From positions 1 to 64,000 of the forward strand of contig CAWHLA010000006.1 in NCBI GenBank assembly GCA_963830065.1: a stretch of 64,000 nt of DNA, in the 5' to 3' direction. The translations under genes were made by a program, and so were the position numbers. Shown here one piece after another: positions 29,495 to 39,289 of the stretch (position 1 is the first letter of the stretch; each line of letters begins with the position of its first letter). The DNA comes from JACCZR01 sp963830065. Its GTDB lineage: Bacteria > Actinomycetota > Thermoleophilia > Solirubrobacterales > Thermoleophilaceae. The notes beneath the pieces were generated by a model. That model was not told the origin of the DNA and made no database searches. It was given only the letters and a program-made list of their open reading frames with translations.

Positions 29495-29887
29495 ATGAAG
29501 TACCTGCTCACGCTCTACATGGACCAGTCGCAGGCGGGCGGGCGGACACCCGAGGAGGCGCAGGCGGCCATGAGCGCCTGGGACGCCTACACGCAGGAGG
29601 TCAAGGACGCCGGGGCGTTCGAGGCCGGCGAGGGCCTCCAGTCCCCCGACACCGCCACCACCCTCGCCCTGGAGCCGAGCGGAGACCACATCGTCACCGA
29701 CGGGCCGTTCGTCGAGACGCGCGAGCAGCTCGGCGGCTTCTACCTGCTCGACTGCGGCGACCTCGACGAGGCTCTGGGCTGGGCCCGCAAGATCCCGATG
29801 CCCGGCGGCAAGGTCGAGGTGCGGCCGGTCATGGACTACGAGGCCATCGGCTCCAGCGAGCACACCAGCGCGGGGGCTGCTCAGTAG
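29495..29887 (+). CDS. YCII-related (DGPF) protein
   Basis: A 130-residue protein starting at an ATG with a GGAGG site. It has the DGPF-type motif in VTDGPFVETREQLGGFYLLD and the PMPGGKVEVRPVMD end, matching the YCII/DGPF family, which forms dimeric alpha-beta barrels. These genes nearly always sit beside an ECF42 sigma factor, as here: the sigma gene overlaps its stop by a few bases. It may be the target of, or the sensor for, that sigma factor. Confidence 0.88.
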   Translation: MKYLLTLYMDQSQAGGRTPEEAQAAMSAWDAYTQEVKDAGAFEAGEGLQSPDTATTLALEPSGDHIVTDGPFVETREQLGGFYLLDCGDLDEALGWARKIPMPGGKVEVRPVMDYEAIGSSEHTSAGAAQ

Positions 29888-31104
29888 CGGTCTCGCCCGA
29901 GGACGTCGACCGCCTGTTCCGACAGGAGTCGGGGCGGGCGGTCGCCAGCCTCATCCGCGTGCTGGGCGACTTCGACCTCGCCGAGGAGGCGGTGCAGGAC
30001 GCCTTCGTGCGCGCGATGGAGGTGTGGCCCGAGCAAGGGCTGCCCGACAACCCGGGCGCGTGGGTCACCGCCGTCGCGCGCAACCGCGCCCTGGACCGCA
30101 TCCGGCGGGCGAGCCGGCTCGAGGACAAGGTGCGCGAGCTCGAGGCGCTGGTTCCGCACACCCACGAGGACGACGTGCTCCCTCCCGACAGCTCCATTCC
30201 CGACGACCGCCTGCGGCTGATCTTCACCTGCTGCCACCCGGCGCTCGCGCCGGAGGCGCGGGTGGCGCTGACGCTGCGGACGCTCGGCGGGTTGCAGACC
30301 GACGAGATCGCGCGGGCGTTCCTCGTGTCCGGCGACACCATGCAGCGCCGCCTCAGCCGGGCCAAGGGCAAGATTCGCGCCGCCCGCATCCCGTATGTCG
30401 TGCCGCCCGACCACGAGCTGCCCGACCGGCTGGCCTCGGTGCTGGCCGCGCTGTACCTGGTCTTCACCGAGGGCTACGCGGCGACCTCGGCGGAGGAGCT
30501 CGTCCGGCGCGAGCTGTGCGCCGAGGCGATCCGCCTCGCCCGCGTGCTCCGCGGGCTGATGCCCGACGAGCCCGAGGTGGCCGGGCTGCTGGCGCTGATG
30601 CTGCTGCACGACTCGCGCAAGGCGGCCCGCACGGGACCGGCCGGCCAGGTGGTGCTGCTCGACGACCAGGACCGGTCGCTGTGGGACCGCGCGGAGATCG
30701 AGGAGGGCATCGAGCTGGCGCGGCCGCTGCCGCCCGGGCCCTACGCGCTGCAGGCGGCGATCGCGGCGCAGCACGCCGTCGCCCACCGCCCCGAGGACGC
30801 CGACTGGGCCCGGATCGCCGCGCTGTACGAGCTGCTGGCCCAGGTGGCGCCGGGGCCGGTGGTCGAGCTCAACCGCGCGGCGGCGGTGGCCATGGCCGAA
30901 GGCCCCGAGCGGGGCCTGGAGCTGATCGACGCGATCGAGGGCCTGGACGGCTACCACCTCAGGCACTCGGCCCGGGCCGACCTGCTGCGGCGGCTGGGGC
31001 GAGACGACGAAGCCGCGCGCGCGTACGAGAGGGCGATCGAGCTCGCCGGCCAGCCTGCGGAGCGCGAGTTCCTGGAGCGGCGTCTGGCCGAGCTCGGCGC
31101 TTAG
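29884..31104 (+). CDS. ECF42-type sigma factor with C-terminal TPR region
   Basis: Region 2 is LGDFDLAEEAVQDAFVRAME, then GAWVTAVARNRALDRIRRAS. Region 4 is LRTLGGLQTDEIARAFLVSG, then MQRRLSRAKGKIRAARI. The rest (LASVLAALYLVFTEGY to LERRLAELG) is the TPR-like extension typical of ECF42, probably replacing an anti-sigma. No canonical start fits well: the frame is open through the YCII stop and the first codon after the overlap is GTA, so a base may be missing or the start may be unusual. It is coupled to the YCII gene. Confidence 0.85.
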   Translation, partial: VAVSPEDVDRLFRQESGRAVASLIRVLGDFDLAEEAVQDAFVRAMEVWPEQGLPDNPGAWVTAVARNRALDRIRRASRLEDKVRELEALVPHTHEDDVLPPDSSIPDDRLRLIFTCCHPALAPEARVALTLRTLGGLQTDEIARAFLVSGDTMQRRLSRAKGKIRAARIPYVVPPDHELPDRLASVLAALYLVFTEGYAATSAEELVRRELCAEAIRLARVLRGLMPDEPEVAGLLALMLLHDSRKAARTGPAGQVVLLDDQDRSLWDRAEIEEGIELARPLPPGPYALQAAIAAQHAVAHRPEDADWARIAALYELLAQVAPGPVVELNRAAAVAMAEGPERGLELIDAIEGLDGYHLRHSARADLLRRLGRDDEAARAYERAIELAGQPAEREFLERRLAELGA

Positions 31105-31118
31105 GAGATGGGGCGGGG

Positions 31119-32225
31119 CTAGGTCCGCAGCGCTTCGTAGCCGACCAGCGCCGCCGCCGCGGCGCAGACAAGAGCCAGAGCCGCCAGCGCCGGCACCTCG
31201 ACGGCCAGCGGCAAGACCACCAACACCGCGGCGGCGGCCACCAGCCGCGGCTTGTCGAGGATGCCCAGGCAGCGGCGGCGGAAGGCGACGTCGGCGGCCA
31301 GGTAGAGCGCGACGCCGCCGCACAGGCCCACCGCGGCCACGGCTTTCAGCGGCTCGTCGACGTCGCCCAGCGTCTTCTTGACGCCCAGCGCGAGGAGCAC
31401 GATCCCCGCGATCAGTGGCAGGTGCAGGAAGCTGAAGGAATCGCGCGCGGTGGTGTTGCGCGTGCGACGGGTCATCGAGTTCAGCCGCTCCTCCACCTGG
31501 TCGAGCGCGCCGTCGAAGTAGGTCCACCACAGCGCGGCCGCCAGCAGGAGCCCGAGCGTGGCCGCTGCCAGCGCCCCGGCGTCCAGGTCCACGTCCTCGG
31601 CACCCACCCCGATGGCCACGATCGACTCGCCCAGGGCGATGATCACGATCAGGCCGTGGCGCTCGGCGAAGTGACCGGGCGAGAGGCGCCAGCCTTCGAT
31701 GCCCTGCAGCGCGCCACCCACGAAGTCGATCGAGAGCGCGACCACCCAGATCGCCACCTGGGCCGTGCCGTCGAAGGCGCTCGCCACGATCAAGAGCATC
31801 GGTGCGAAGGCGCCTGGCACTGCCAGCGCGCGGGCGGATTGGCGCACCGTCGCGTCGTCGGTGGCGGCGGCGAACAGCCCGATGTGAGCCAGCCGCACGC
31901 CCACGTAGGCCAAGGCGAACAGCAGCGCGTCGCCCTCGAAGGCCCCGGGAATGGCCAGCGATGCGAGCAGCATCGCCGCCATCGCAAAGAAGATCACCAG
32001 CCGCACGCTGCGCTTGCGCGTGTCGACTTCGTTGGTCAGCCAGGCGTACGCGGCCCAGGCCCACCAGATGGCGGCGAGGACCAGGAGCCCGCGCAGCAGG
32101 CCGCCCCAGGAGAGATCGTCGGAGAGGCTCGCGGTCACCTGGGTCAGCGCGAACACGAAGACCAGGTCGAAGAACAGCTCCAGCGGCTCTACGCGCTTTT
32201 CGGACTCCTCCGCCGGGGGGCTCAT
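31119..32225 (-). CDS. Low temperature requirement protein A (LtrA) family
   Basis: A 368-residue membrane protein with about ten hydrophobic segments and the LtrA signature EPLELFFDLVFVFALTQVTA near the N-terminus, with a second mark HFAERHGLIVIIALGESIVA. LtrA was named for growth at low temperature in Listeria; its biochemical role is unknown. A TAGCTT box lies 9 bases before the ATG, divergent from the ArsR operon. Confidence 0.85.
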   Translation of the reverse strand: MSPPAEESEKRVEPLELFFDLVFVFALTQVTASLSDDLSWGGLLRGLLVLAAIWWAWAAYAWLTNEVDTRKRSVRLVIFFAMAAMLLASLAIPGAFEGDALLFALAYVGVRLAHIGLFAAATDDATVRQSARALAVPGAFAPMLLIVASAFDGTAQVAIWVVALSIDFVGGALQGIEGWRLSPGHFAERHGLIVIIALGESIVAIGVGAEDVDLDAGALAAATLGLLLAAALWWTYFDGALDQVEERLNSMTRRTRNTTARDSFSFLHLPLIAGIVLLALGVKKTLGDVDEPLKAVAAVGLCGGVALYLAADVAFRRRCLGILDKPRLVAAAAVLVVLPLAVEVPALAALALVCAAAAALVGYEALRT

Positions 32226-32234
32226 CGCGCTCTG

Positions 32235-32240
32235 AAGCTA
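32235..32240 (-). promoter_or_regulatory. -10 box for ltrA
   Basis: TAGCTT on the minus strand ends 9 bases before the ATG start of the LtrA gene. Confidence 0.45.
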
Positions 32241-32247
32241 GAACGTG

Positions 32248-32272
32248 TATAGTGAACCAAATGGTTCAGTAT
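32248..32272 (+). promoter_or_regulatory. ArsR leaderless promoter with overlapping operator palindrome
   Basis: TATAGT (32248-32253) lies 7 bases before the ATG. A 24-base palindrome (32249-32272) covers it: left arm ATAGTGAACCA, centre AA, right arm TGGTTCAGTAT, with one mismatch in eleven pairs. It spans the -10 box, the probable start site and the first codons, the position for autorepression by the encoded ArsR protein. Confidence 0.7.
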
Positions 32273-32599
32273 TCCTCACTGGACAACACGTTCTCAGCAC
32301 TGTCTGACCCGACCCGCCGGGCGATCCTCGAGCGGCTCGGGCAGGGCAGCGCAACGGTCAGCGAGCTGGCAGAGCCCACCGGCATGTCGCTGACCGGGCT
32401 CAAGAAGCACGTGCGGATCCTCGAGGAAGCCGAGCTGGTCACCACCGAAAAGAAGGGCCGCACCCGGCACTGCCGGCTCGGCCCCAAACGGCTCGACGAC
32501 GCGAGCCAGTGGATCGACGGCTATCGCCGCAGTTGGGACGAGCGCTTCGATCGCCTGGACGCGATCCTCGAGCGGAAGAAGAAAGAGAGGTCGTCATGA
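32261..32599 (+). CDS. ArsR-family transcriptional regulator
   Basis: A 112-residue winged-helix protein. Recognition features are FSALSDPTRRAILERLGQGS, VSELAEPTGMSLTGLKKHVR and LEEAELVTTEKKGRTRHCRL, the standard ArsR helix-turn-helix and wing. No metal-binding cysteine pair is seen, so it probably belongs to the non-metal ArsR group paired with SRPBCC/AHSA1 proteins. It is coupled by ATGA to the following AHSA1 gene, which supports a joint role. Its own start lies inside a palindromic operator. Confidence 0.9.
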   Translation: MVQYSSLDNTFSALSDPTRRAILERLGQGSATVSELAEPTGMSLTGLKKHVRILEEAELVTTEKKGRTRHCRLGPKRLDDASQWIDGYRRSWDERFDRLDAILERKKKERSS

Positions 32600-33081
32600 C
32601 CAACGGAGTGAAGAACACCACCTCGATCACCACCGAGAGCGACACCGTCATCCGCATCGAGCGGGAGTTCGACGCGTCGCCCGAGCTGGTGTGGGAGGCC
32701 TACACCGACCCCGAGCTGCTGTCGGAGTGGCTCGGCCCCCACGGCACGCGGCTGACCGTCGTCGAGTGCGACGTGCGCGAGGGCGGCTCGTACCGCTGGA
32801 AGCACGAGGAGGCCGGCATCGAGTTCTGGGGCGAGTACCGCGAGGTCGCGCCCCCGAAGGTGCTCGAGTCGACGTTCGAGTTCAGCGGGGCGCCCGGCCA
32901 CGTGGCCGTGGACCGGCTGGAGCTCGAGGAGCTCGACGGCGGGCGCACCCGGCTGGTGGCCATCTCCACCTACGCCTCCAAGGAGGACCGCAACGCGGCC
33001 GTGGCGTCGGGGATGGAGAAGGGCATCGTCGAGGGCTACGACAAGATGGACGCAGTGCTCGAGCGGCTCGGCAACCGCTAG
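32596..33081 (+). CDS. AHSA1/SRPBCC domain protein
   Basis: A 161-residue protein with the AHSA1 helix-grip pattern: IEREFDASPELVWEAYTDPE, LLSEWLGPHG, GGSYRWKHEEAGIEFWGEY and the long C-terminal helix VASGMEKGIVEGYDKMDAVL. Such proteins bind small hydrophobic ligands and are commonly encoded after ArsR regulators, as here (ATGA overlap). A role in stress or small-molecule handling is plausible. It ends 4 bases into the convergent FAD gene. Confidence 0.88.
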   Translation: MTNGVKNTTSITTESDTVIRIEREFDASPELVWEAYTDPELLSEWLGPHGTRLTVVECDVREGGSYRWKHEEAGIEFWGEYREVAPPKVLESTFEFSGAPGHVAVDRLELEELDGGRTRLVAISTYASKEDRNAAVASGMEKGIVEGYDKMDAVLERLGNR

Positions 33082-34733
33082 CCCAGCGCGCGGGCGGCGG
33101 CTCGGCCCGCCGTCCGCCCCGAGAACAGGCAGCCCCCCAGGAAGGTCCCTTCGAGCGCGCGGTAGCCGTGCATCCCGCCGCCGCCGAAGCCGGCGACCTC
33201 ACCCGCCGCGTAGAGGCCTTCCAGGGGGTTGCCGTTCTCCTTCAGCACCCGCGCGTCCAAGTCGGTCTGCAGCCCGCCCAGCGACTTGCGGGTGAGGATC
33301 GACAGCCGCACGGCGATCAGCGGCCCCGCCTTCGGATCGAGGATCCGGTGCGGCGTCGCCACTCGCGTGACCTTGTCGGCGAAGTAGGCGCGCGCCCCGT
33401 GGATGGCGGTGATCTGGCCGTCCTTCGCGTAGGGGTTGGCGAGCTCGCGGTCGCGGGCCACGATCTGGGCCTCGAGGTCGGCGCGGTCGATCAGGTCGTC
33501 GCCGGTGAGGGCGTTCATGCCGGCGACGAGGGCGCCGAAGTCGCGCTCGACCACGAAGTCCTCGCCGTGGTCCATGAAGGCCTGCACCGGGCTGGGCGGT
33601 CCGCTGCTCAGCCGCTCCTTGAACACCTGGCGCCGGCTCTTGGAGGTGGTGTCGGGGTTCTGCTCGGAGCCCGACAGCGCGAACTCCTTCTCGATGATCT
33701 TCTTCGTCAGGACGAACCACGTGTAGTCGTAGCCCGTGCGCTGGATGTGGGCGAGGGTGCCGAGCGTGTCGTAGCCGGGATAGAGCGGACCGGGGAGCCG
33801 CTCGCCGCGCGCGTCGAACCACAGCGACGAAGGCCCGGGGATGATCCGGATCGCGTGCATCGGCCAGATCGGGTCCCAGTTGTGCAGGCCCTCGACGTAG
33901 TGCCACATCCGGTCGCCGTTGATCTCGTTGGCGCCGGCCGCCTTGGCGATTTCCAGCATCCGCCCGTCCACGTGGGCGGGCACGCCGGACAGCATCCGCT
34001 TCGGGGGTTCGCCCAGGCGCTTCGGCCACTTCTCGCGCACCAGCTCGTGGTTGCCGCCGATGCCGCCGGTGGTGACGATCACCGCTTCCGCTGAGACCTC
34101 GAAGTCGTCGATCTCCTCGCGGTCGCTCTGCTGGCCGCGCTCGATCGGGCTCGGCGCGAGGGTTCGGCCGGCCACCCCGGTGATGGCTCCGTCGGTGCTG
34201 AGCAGCTCGTCGGCGCGATGACGAAATCTGAGCTCGACCAGGCCGCGCTCGGCCGCCTCGCGCACCCGGCGCTCGAAGGGCTCGACCACGCCGGGGCCCG
34301 TGCCCCAGGTGATGTGGAAACGCGGCACCGAGTTGCCGTGGCCGTCGGCGTGGTAGCCGCCGCGCTCGGGCCAGCCCGGGTTCGGGAGCCAGCGCATGCC
34401 CTGCTCGTGCAGCCACGAGCGCTTCTCGCCCGCGCAGAAGCCGACATAGGCCTCGGCCCACTTGCGCGGCCACTCGTCCTCGGGGCGGTCGAAGGCCGCG
34501 GTGCCCATCCAGTCCTGGAGCGCGAGGTCGTGGGAGTCCTTGACCCGCATGCGGCGCTGCTCGGGGCTGTCGACGAACATCAGCCCGCCCAGCGACCAGA
34601 ACGCCTGGCCGCCGAACGACGCCTCGGGCTCCTGGTCGAGCAGGATCACCTTCTTGCCGGCATCGGCCAGCTCGGCGGTGGCCACCAGGCCGGCGAGGCC
34701 GGCCCCCACCACGATCGCGTCGGCGTCAGCCAC
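33078..34733 (-). CDS. FAD-binding dehydrogenase (fumarate reductase/KstD-like)
   Basis: A 551-residue flavoprotein. The FAD motif is VVGAGLAGLVATAELADAG with a ribose-binding acidic residue in LLDQEPE, and GGQAFWSLGG follows. The C-terminal FAD-binding part is GNPLEGLYAAGEVAGFGGGG. The layout matches the FAD-binding dehydrogenase group related to 3-ketosteroid delta-1-dehydrogenase and fumarate reductase flavoproteins; the substrate is unknown. No signal peptide is seen. It starts at GTG, overlapping the stop of the upstream hypothetical gene, so the two are translated together. Confidence 0.82.
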   Translation of the reverse strand: MADADAIVVGAGLAGLVATAELADAGKKVILLDQEPEASFGGQAFWSLGGLMFVDSPEQRRMRVKDSHDLALQDWMGTAAFDRPEDEWPRKWAEAYVGFCAGEKRSWLHEQGMRWLPNPGWPERGGYHADGHGNSVPRFHITWGTGPGVVEPFERRVREAAERGLVELRFRHRADELLSTDGAITGVAGRTLAPSPIERGQQSDREEIDDFEVSAEAVIVTTGGIGGNHELVREKWPKRLGEPPKRMLSGVPAHVDGRMLEIAKAAGANEINGDRMWHYVEGLHNWDPIWPMHAIRIIPGPSSLWFDARGERLPGPLYPGYDTLGTLAHIQRTGYDYTWFVLTKKIIEKEFALSGSEQNPDTTSKSRRQVFKERLSSGPPSPVQAFMDHGEDFVVERDFGALVAGMNALTGDDLIDRADLEAQIVARDRELANPYAKDGQITAIHGARAYFADKVTRVATPHRILDPKAGPLIAVRLSILTRKSLGGLQTDLDARVLKENGNPLEGLYAAGEVAGFGGGGMHGYRALEGTFLGGCLFSGRTAGRAAARALG

Positions 34734-35080
34734 TGGCGGTCTGGTCCAGGAGCTGCAGCAGGTCGTGGGCGGCCAGCTCGACCTCCTTGTGGCGCCACTC
34801 GGCCGCCCGGTACTGGCAGGCGATCAGGCCGGAGCGGTGCAGGCGGCGGAAGTCGCCGTAGACGAACGCGTACCGGGCCTTGGTCTCGTCCGCCGGCCCC
34901 TCGGTGAGACCCAGGTGCCACTGCGGCGTACTCCTCCCAGGAGTGCGACTCGAGGTAGGCGTTCTCGTCCTCCGCTGAGGGCTGGACCTCACCCCATTCG
35001 CCGCGCAGGACGTACTGGTGGCCCTCGATCAGCTTGCGGGCGTGGGCGACGGCGCCGTCGTTGACCGAGTAGGAGGCCAC
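34726..35080 (-). CDS. Conserved hypothetical protein upstream of the FAD dehydrogenase (frame break)
   Basis: A helical, acidic protein of about 118 residues (YSVNDGAVAHARKLIEGHQY, then HSWEEYAA and GLTEGPADETKARYAFVYG, then RRLHRSGLIACQYRAAEWRH). The frame breaks near 34927, where one lost base separates WEEYAA from WHLGLTEG. A TAGGCT box lies 6 bases before the GTG. It overlaps the start of the FAD dehydrogenase gene, so they probably act together; the role is unknown. Confidence 0.65.
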
Positions 35081-35086
35081 GCGCGA

Positions 35087-35092
35087 AGCCTA
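35087..35092 (-). promoter_or_regulatory. -10 box for the hypothetical/FAD dehydrogenase operon
   Basis: TAGGCT on the minus strand ends 6 bases before the GTG start; it overlaps the end of the upstream lipoprotein gene. Confidence 0.45.
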
Positions 35093-35479
35093 GGACGGGC
35101 TCATGGCGGGGTTCAGGTCGACGGGGGTCTCCTTCTTGCCCGGGGACTCGACCCGGGTCGCCGCGCTGGCCAGCTCACCGCTCACGGGGCGGCCGCCGAG
35201 GCGGCCACCTTGCGCGACGACGCGGCACTTTCGTGGGAGACGCGGCACGTCGACAAAGAAGAAGCCGTCGGAGGAGCTCGGACGGCGCCCGCGGCCCAGG
35301 ACGCGGCCCTCGTCGTCGACCACCCGGATCTGGGCCCCGGTAACCGGCGCGCCCGCGGTGACGTAGCCGGAGACGATTCCGGGCTTGGGGTCAGCGGCCG
35401 TGTCGTCTCCGCCGGCGCAGCCAAGGAGCCCAGCCAGCGAGACGAGGGTTACCGCGCACGGAATGGCGAACCGTTTCAT
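35090..35479 (-). CDS. Putative lipoprotein with carboxypeptidase-regulatory-like fold
   Basis: A 129-residue protein with a lipobox (SLAGLLGC) after a short basic signal peptide, so it is probably a lipoprotein. The mature part (GIVSGYVTAGAPVTGAQIRV, then VLGRGRR and GFFFVDVPRLPRKCRVVAQ) resembles the beta-sandwich carboxypeptidase regulatory/peptidase-associated domain. Such domains bind or anchor. A GGAGG ribosome site precedes the ATG. It is divergent from typA. Confidence 0.75.
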   Translation of the reverse strand: MKRFAIPCAVTLVSLAGLLGCAGGDDTAADPKPGIVSGYVTAGAPVTGAQIRVVDDEGRVLGRGRRPSSSDGFFFVDVPRLPRKCRVVAQGGRLGGRPVSGELASAATRVESPGKKETPVDLNPAMSPS

Positions 35480-35625
35480 CAGGGCCTCCAGGCACCGAAT
35501 CGACAGATGCCGCGTCAGCAGTAATGCGCCATTCGTCCACGGGACGAGTTGTGCGCCCAGGTAGCTTGGAACATGTGCCGCTCCTCGCCTACGTCCGGGC
35601 GGCACCCTGCTTACCTCAGTCGGCC

Positions 35626-37467
<1,842 letters not shown>

Positions 37468-37471
37468 CGAG

Positions 37472-38494
37472 GTGACCAGGCGGAGACAGGTCGTGCTGGC
37501 CGCGTCGGCGGTAGGGGCGGTCGCGCTCGTGGCGCTGCACGTCTTCGGGGTGAAGGACCCCTCCGAGCGCACCTGCGGGCGAGACGTGGGCTGCATCGAG
37601 GCGCGCTACGTCGCGCTCGTGGACAGCGACGGGCCGCAGAGCGCGATGAAGGCTTTCGCGGCCGACTACCGCCGCAGCCCGGTGGTGCGCGCGGAGTGCC
37701 ACGGCCTGACCCACGCCATCGGCCACGCCGCCGGCGCGCGCCTGCGCGACGTGGGCGCGAGCTTTCGCCGCGGTGACCGCTTCTGCGGCTCGGGCTACTA
37801 CCACGGCGTGGTGGAGGCGATCGTCAGCGGCCCCGAGCGCGCGCAGGCGCTGGCCCGGCCCGACGAGATCTGCAGGGGCCTTAGGTCGGCCGACCGGCTC
37901 GACTGCACCCACGGGATCGGGCACGGCTTTATGAGCCTGCGCGGCAACGACCTGCGGGCGGCGTTGAAGCTGTGCGACCGCCTGCGCGGCGAAAGCGACC
38001 GCGGCAACTGTTACGCCGGTGCCTTCATGCAGAACGTCATGGCCGAGGACGACCCAAGCCACCCGTCGAAATACCTGGACCCGTCGCGGCCGCTGTACCC
38101 GTGCGACGCGCTTGGGGACCGCTACCGCGAGCGCTGCCTCGAGCGCCAGATCCTGTACGCGCTCGAGCGCTACCGCGGGAACTTCCGCACCGTGTTCGGG
38201 CTCTGCTCCGGGCTGGCCGGCCGCTACCAGCCGGAGTGCTTTCGCAAGCTGGGAGGAGCGGCGGCCGAGCTGAACGTCTCCAGCCAGCCGAGCGTGCCGG
38301 TGCAGGCCCAGGCCACCGCCCAGATCTGCTCACTGGCTCCGGGCACCAACGCCCAGCGGCGGTGCGCCGAGGGCGCCGTCTCGCACTTCGTCTTCCACTA
38401 CGACGGGACCGCCGAGGCGAAGGTGTTCTGCCGGACGCTCGGCGCGCTCGCCGGCGACTGCTCCCGGGCCGCTGAGGAGCTGCTCCAGCGATGA
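37472..38494 (+). CDS. Cys/His-rich exported protein of unknown function
   Basis: A 340-residue protein starting at GTG with a basic N-terminus and one hydrophobic segment (VVLAASAVGAVALVALHVFG), so exported or membrane-anchored. It then carries repeated Cys/His units: ECHGLTHAIGHAAG, FCGSGYYHGVVEA, CTHGIGHGFM, NCYAGAFMQNVM. About 16 cysteines are spread along the mature part, with paired spacing. The pattern suggests disulphides and a metal or heme site. I know of no characterised family. The next gene overlaps its stop by ATGA, so the pair forms an operon. Confidence 0.7.
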   Translation: MTRRRQVVLAASAVGAVALVALHVFGVKDPSERTCGRDVGCIEARYVALVDSDGPQSAMKAFAADYRRSPVVRAECHGLTHAIGHAAGARLRDVGASFRRGDRFCGSGYYHGVVEAIVSGPERAQALARPDEICRGLRSADRLDCTHGIGHGFMSLRGNDLRAALKLCDRLRGESDRGNCYAGAFMQNVMAEDDPSHPSKYLDPSRPLYPCDALGDRYRERCLERQILYALERYRGNFRTVFGLCSGLAGRYQPECFRKLGGAAAELNVSSQPSVPVQAQATAQICSLAPGTNAQRRCAEGAVSHFVFHYDGTAEAKVFCRTLGALAGDCSRAAEELLQR

Positions 38495-38868
38495 GCGAGA
38501 TGTCCAGCCGGCTGCGCTCGGGTGTGTGGGCGGCGTTCGCAGGCCTCTGTCTGCAGTTGACCGGCGCCGCCTGGGACACCCTGCAGCACCACAACGACCC
38601 CGGGCTCGCCGCCCGCGAGAGCGTCGTGAGCCTGACCAACCCGAGCCATCTCCTGATGGCGCTCGGCGTGAGCATCGCCGCGCTGGGGATCGGCTGGTGC
38701 CTGTACTGGCTGGGCAATCCCAGGCTCGGGCCGCGCCCGTCGCTGGCGGCAACCGTGGCCGTCATCGTCCTGGTCACGCTGTGGCTGGGCACCACGACCG
38801 TCTCGCTCCGCACAGGCGGCGTCTCGGGACGCCACGACCACCAGACCTCGCCGGCCCGCGAGCCGTAG
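38491..38868 (+). CDS. Small membrane protein coupled to the Cys/His-rich protein
   Basis: A 125-residue protein with about three membrane helices (GVWAAFAGLCLQLTGAAWDT, LLMALGVSIAALGIGWCLYW, LAATVAVIVLVTLWLGTTTV). Conserved-looking polar residues sit in the membrane part: WDTLQHHNDP and NPSHLLMA. These histidines could bind metal. The start ATG overlaps the previous stop as ATGA. It belongs with the Cys/His-rich protein in one unit; function unknown. Confidence 0.68.
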   Translation: MSEMSSRLRSGVWAAFAGLCLQLTGAAWDTLQHHNDPGLAARESVVSLTNPSHLLMALGVSIAALGIGWCLYWLGNPRLGPRPSLAATVAVIVLVTLWLGTTTVSLRTGGVSGRHDHQTSPAREP

Positions 38869-38871
38869 GCT
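38866..38871 (+). promoter_or_regulatory. -10 box for the GFA gene
   Basis: TAGGCT ends 7 bases before the ATG and overlaps the end of the upstream membrane-protein gene. Confidence 0.45.
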
Positions 38872-38878
38872 TCAGCCC

Positions 38879-39289
38879 ATGGCTGAGTTGACCGGAGGCT
38901 GTGGCTGCGGAGCGGTGAAGTTCGAGATCTCCGAGCCGCTCACCTCCGCCGGCTACTGCCACTGCACCCGCTGCCAGGTCCGCACCGGCGGCGCCTCCTC
39001 CGCCACGGCGGTGATCCCGCCCGGCTCGCTGACCATCCTGAGCGGCGAGGACAAGCTGGGCGGCTGGACGCCCGAGGGCGGCATGGAGAAGATGTTCTGT
39101 CGCGAGTGCGGCTCGCACCTCTTCGGTCGTCGGCCCGGCGGCGAGATTTCGCTGGTCCGCCTGGGCGCCTTCGACGGCGACCCGGGCATACGGCCCCAGG
39201 GCCGCCAGTACGTGGCCTACGCCGCGGCCTGGGAGGACATACCGGACGACGGCCTGCCCCGCTTCGACGAGGCGTTCCCGCGGCGTTGA
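38879..39289 (+). CDS. GFA (CENP-V/GFA domain) protein
   Basis: A 136-residue zinc protein of the glutathione-dependent formaldehyde-activating (GFA) family. The zinc ligands are visible as GGCGCGAVKF, YCHCTRCQ and MFCRECGSHLF. The family binds two zinc ions and includes formaldehyde-glutathione adduct formers, but most members are uncharacterised. No signal peptide. It is followed by the HIRAN protein with an overlap. Confidence 0.88.
   Translation: MAELTGGCGCGAVKFEISEPLTSAGYCHCTRCQVRTGGASSATAVIPPGSLTILSGEDKLGGWTPEGGMEKMFCRECGSHLFGRRPGGEISLVRLGAFDGDPGIRPQGRQYVAYAAAWEDIPDDGLPRFDEAFPRR

Noticed and set aside
33078..34907. Plus-strand open frames opposite the FAD dehydrogenase
   Set aside because: The dehydrogenase has clear FAD motifs through its whole length; the plus frames have none.
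37472..38494. Multiheme cytochrome c
   Set aside because: The CxxCH heme motif is not seen; His and Cys are arranged as CxH and GHxxG instead.
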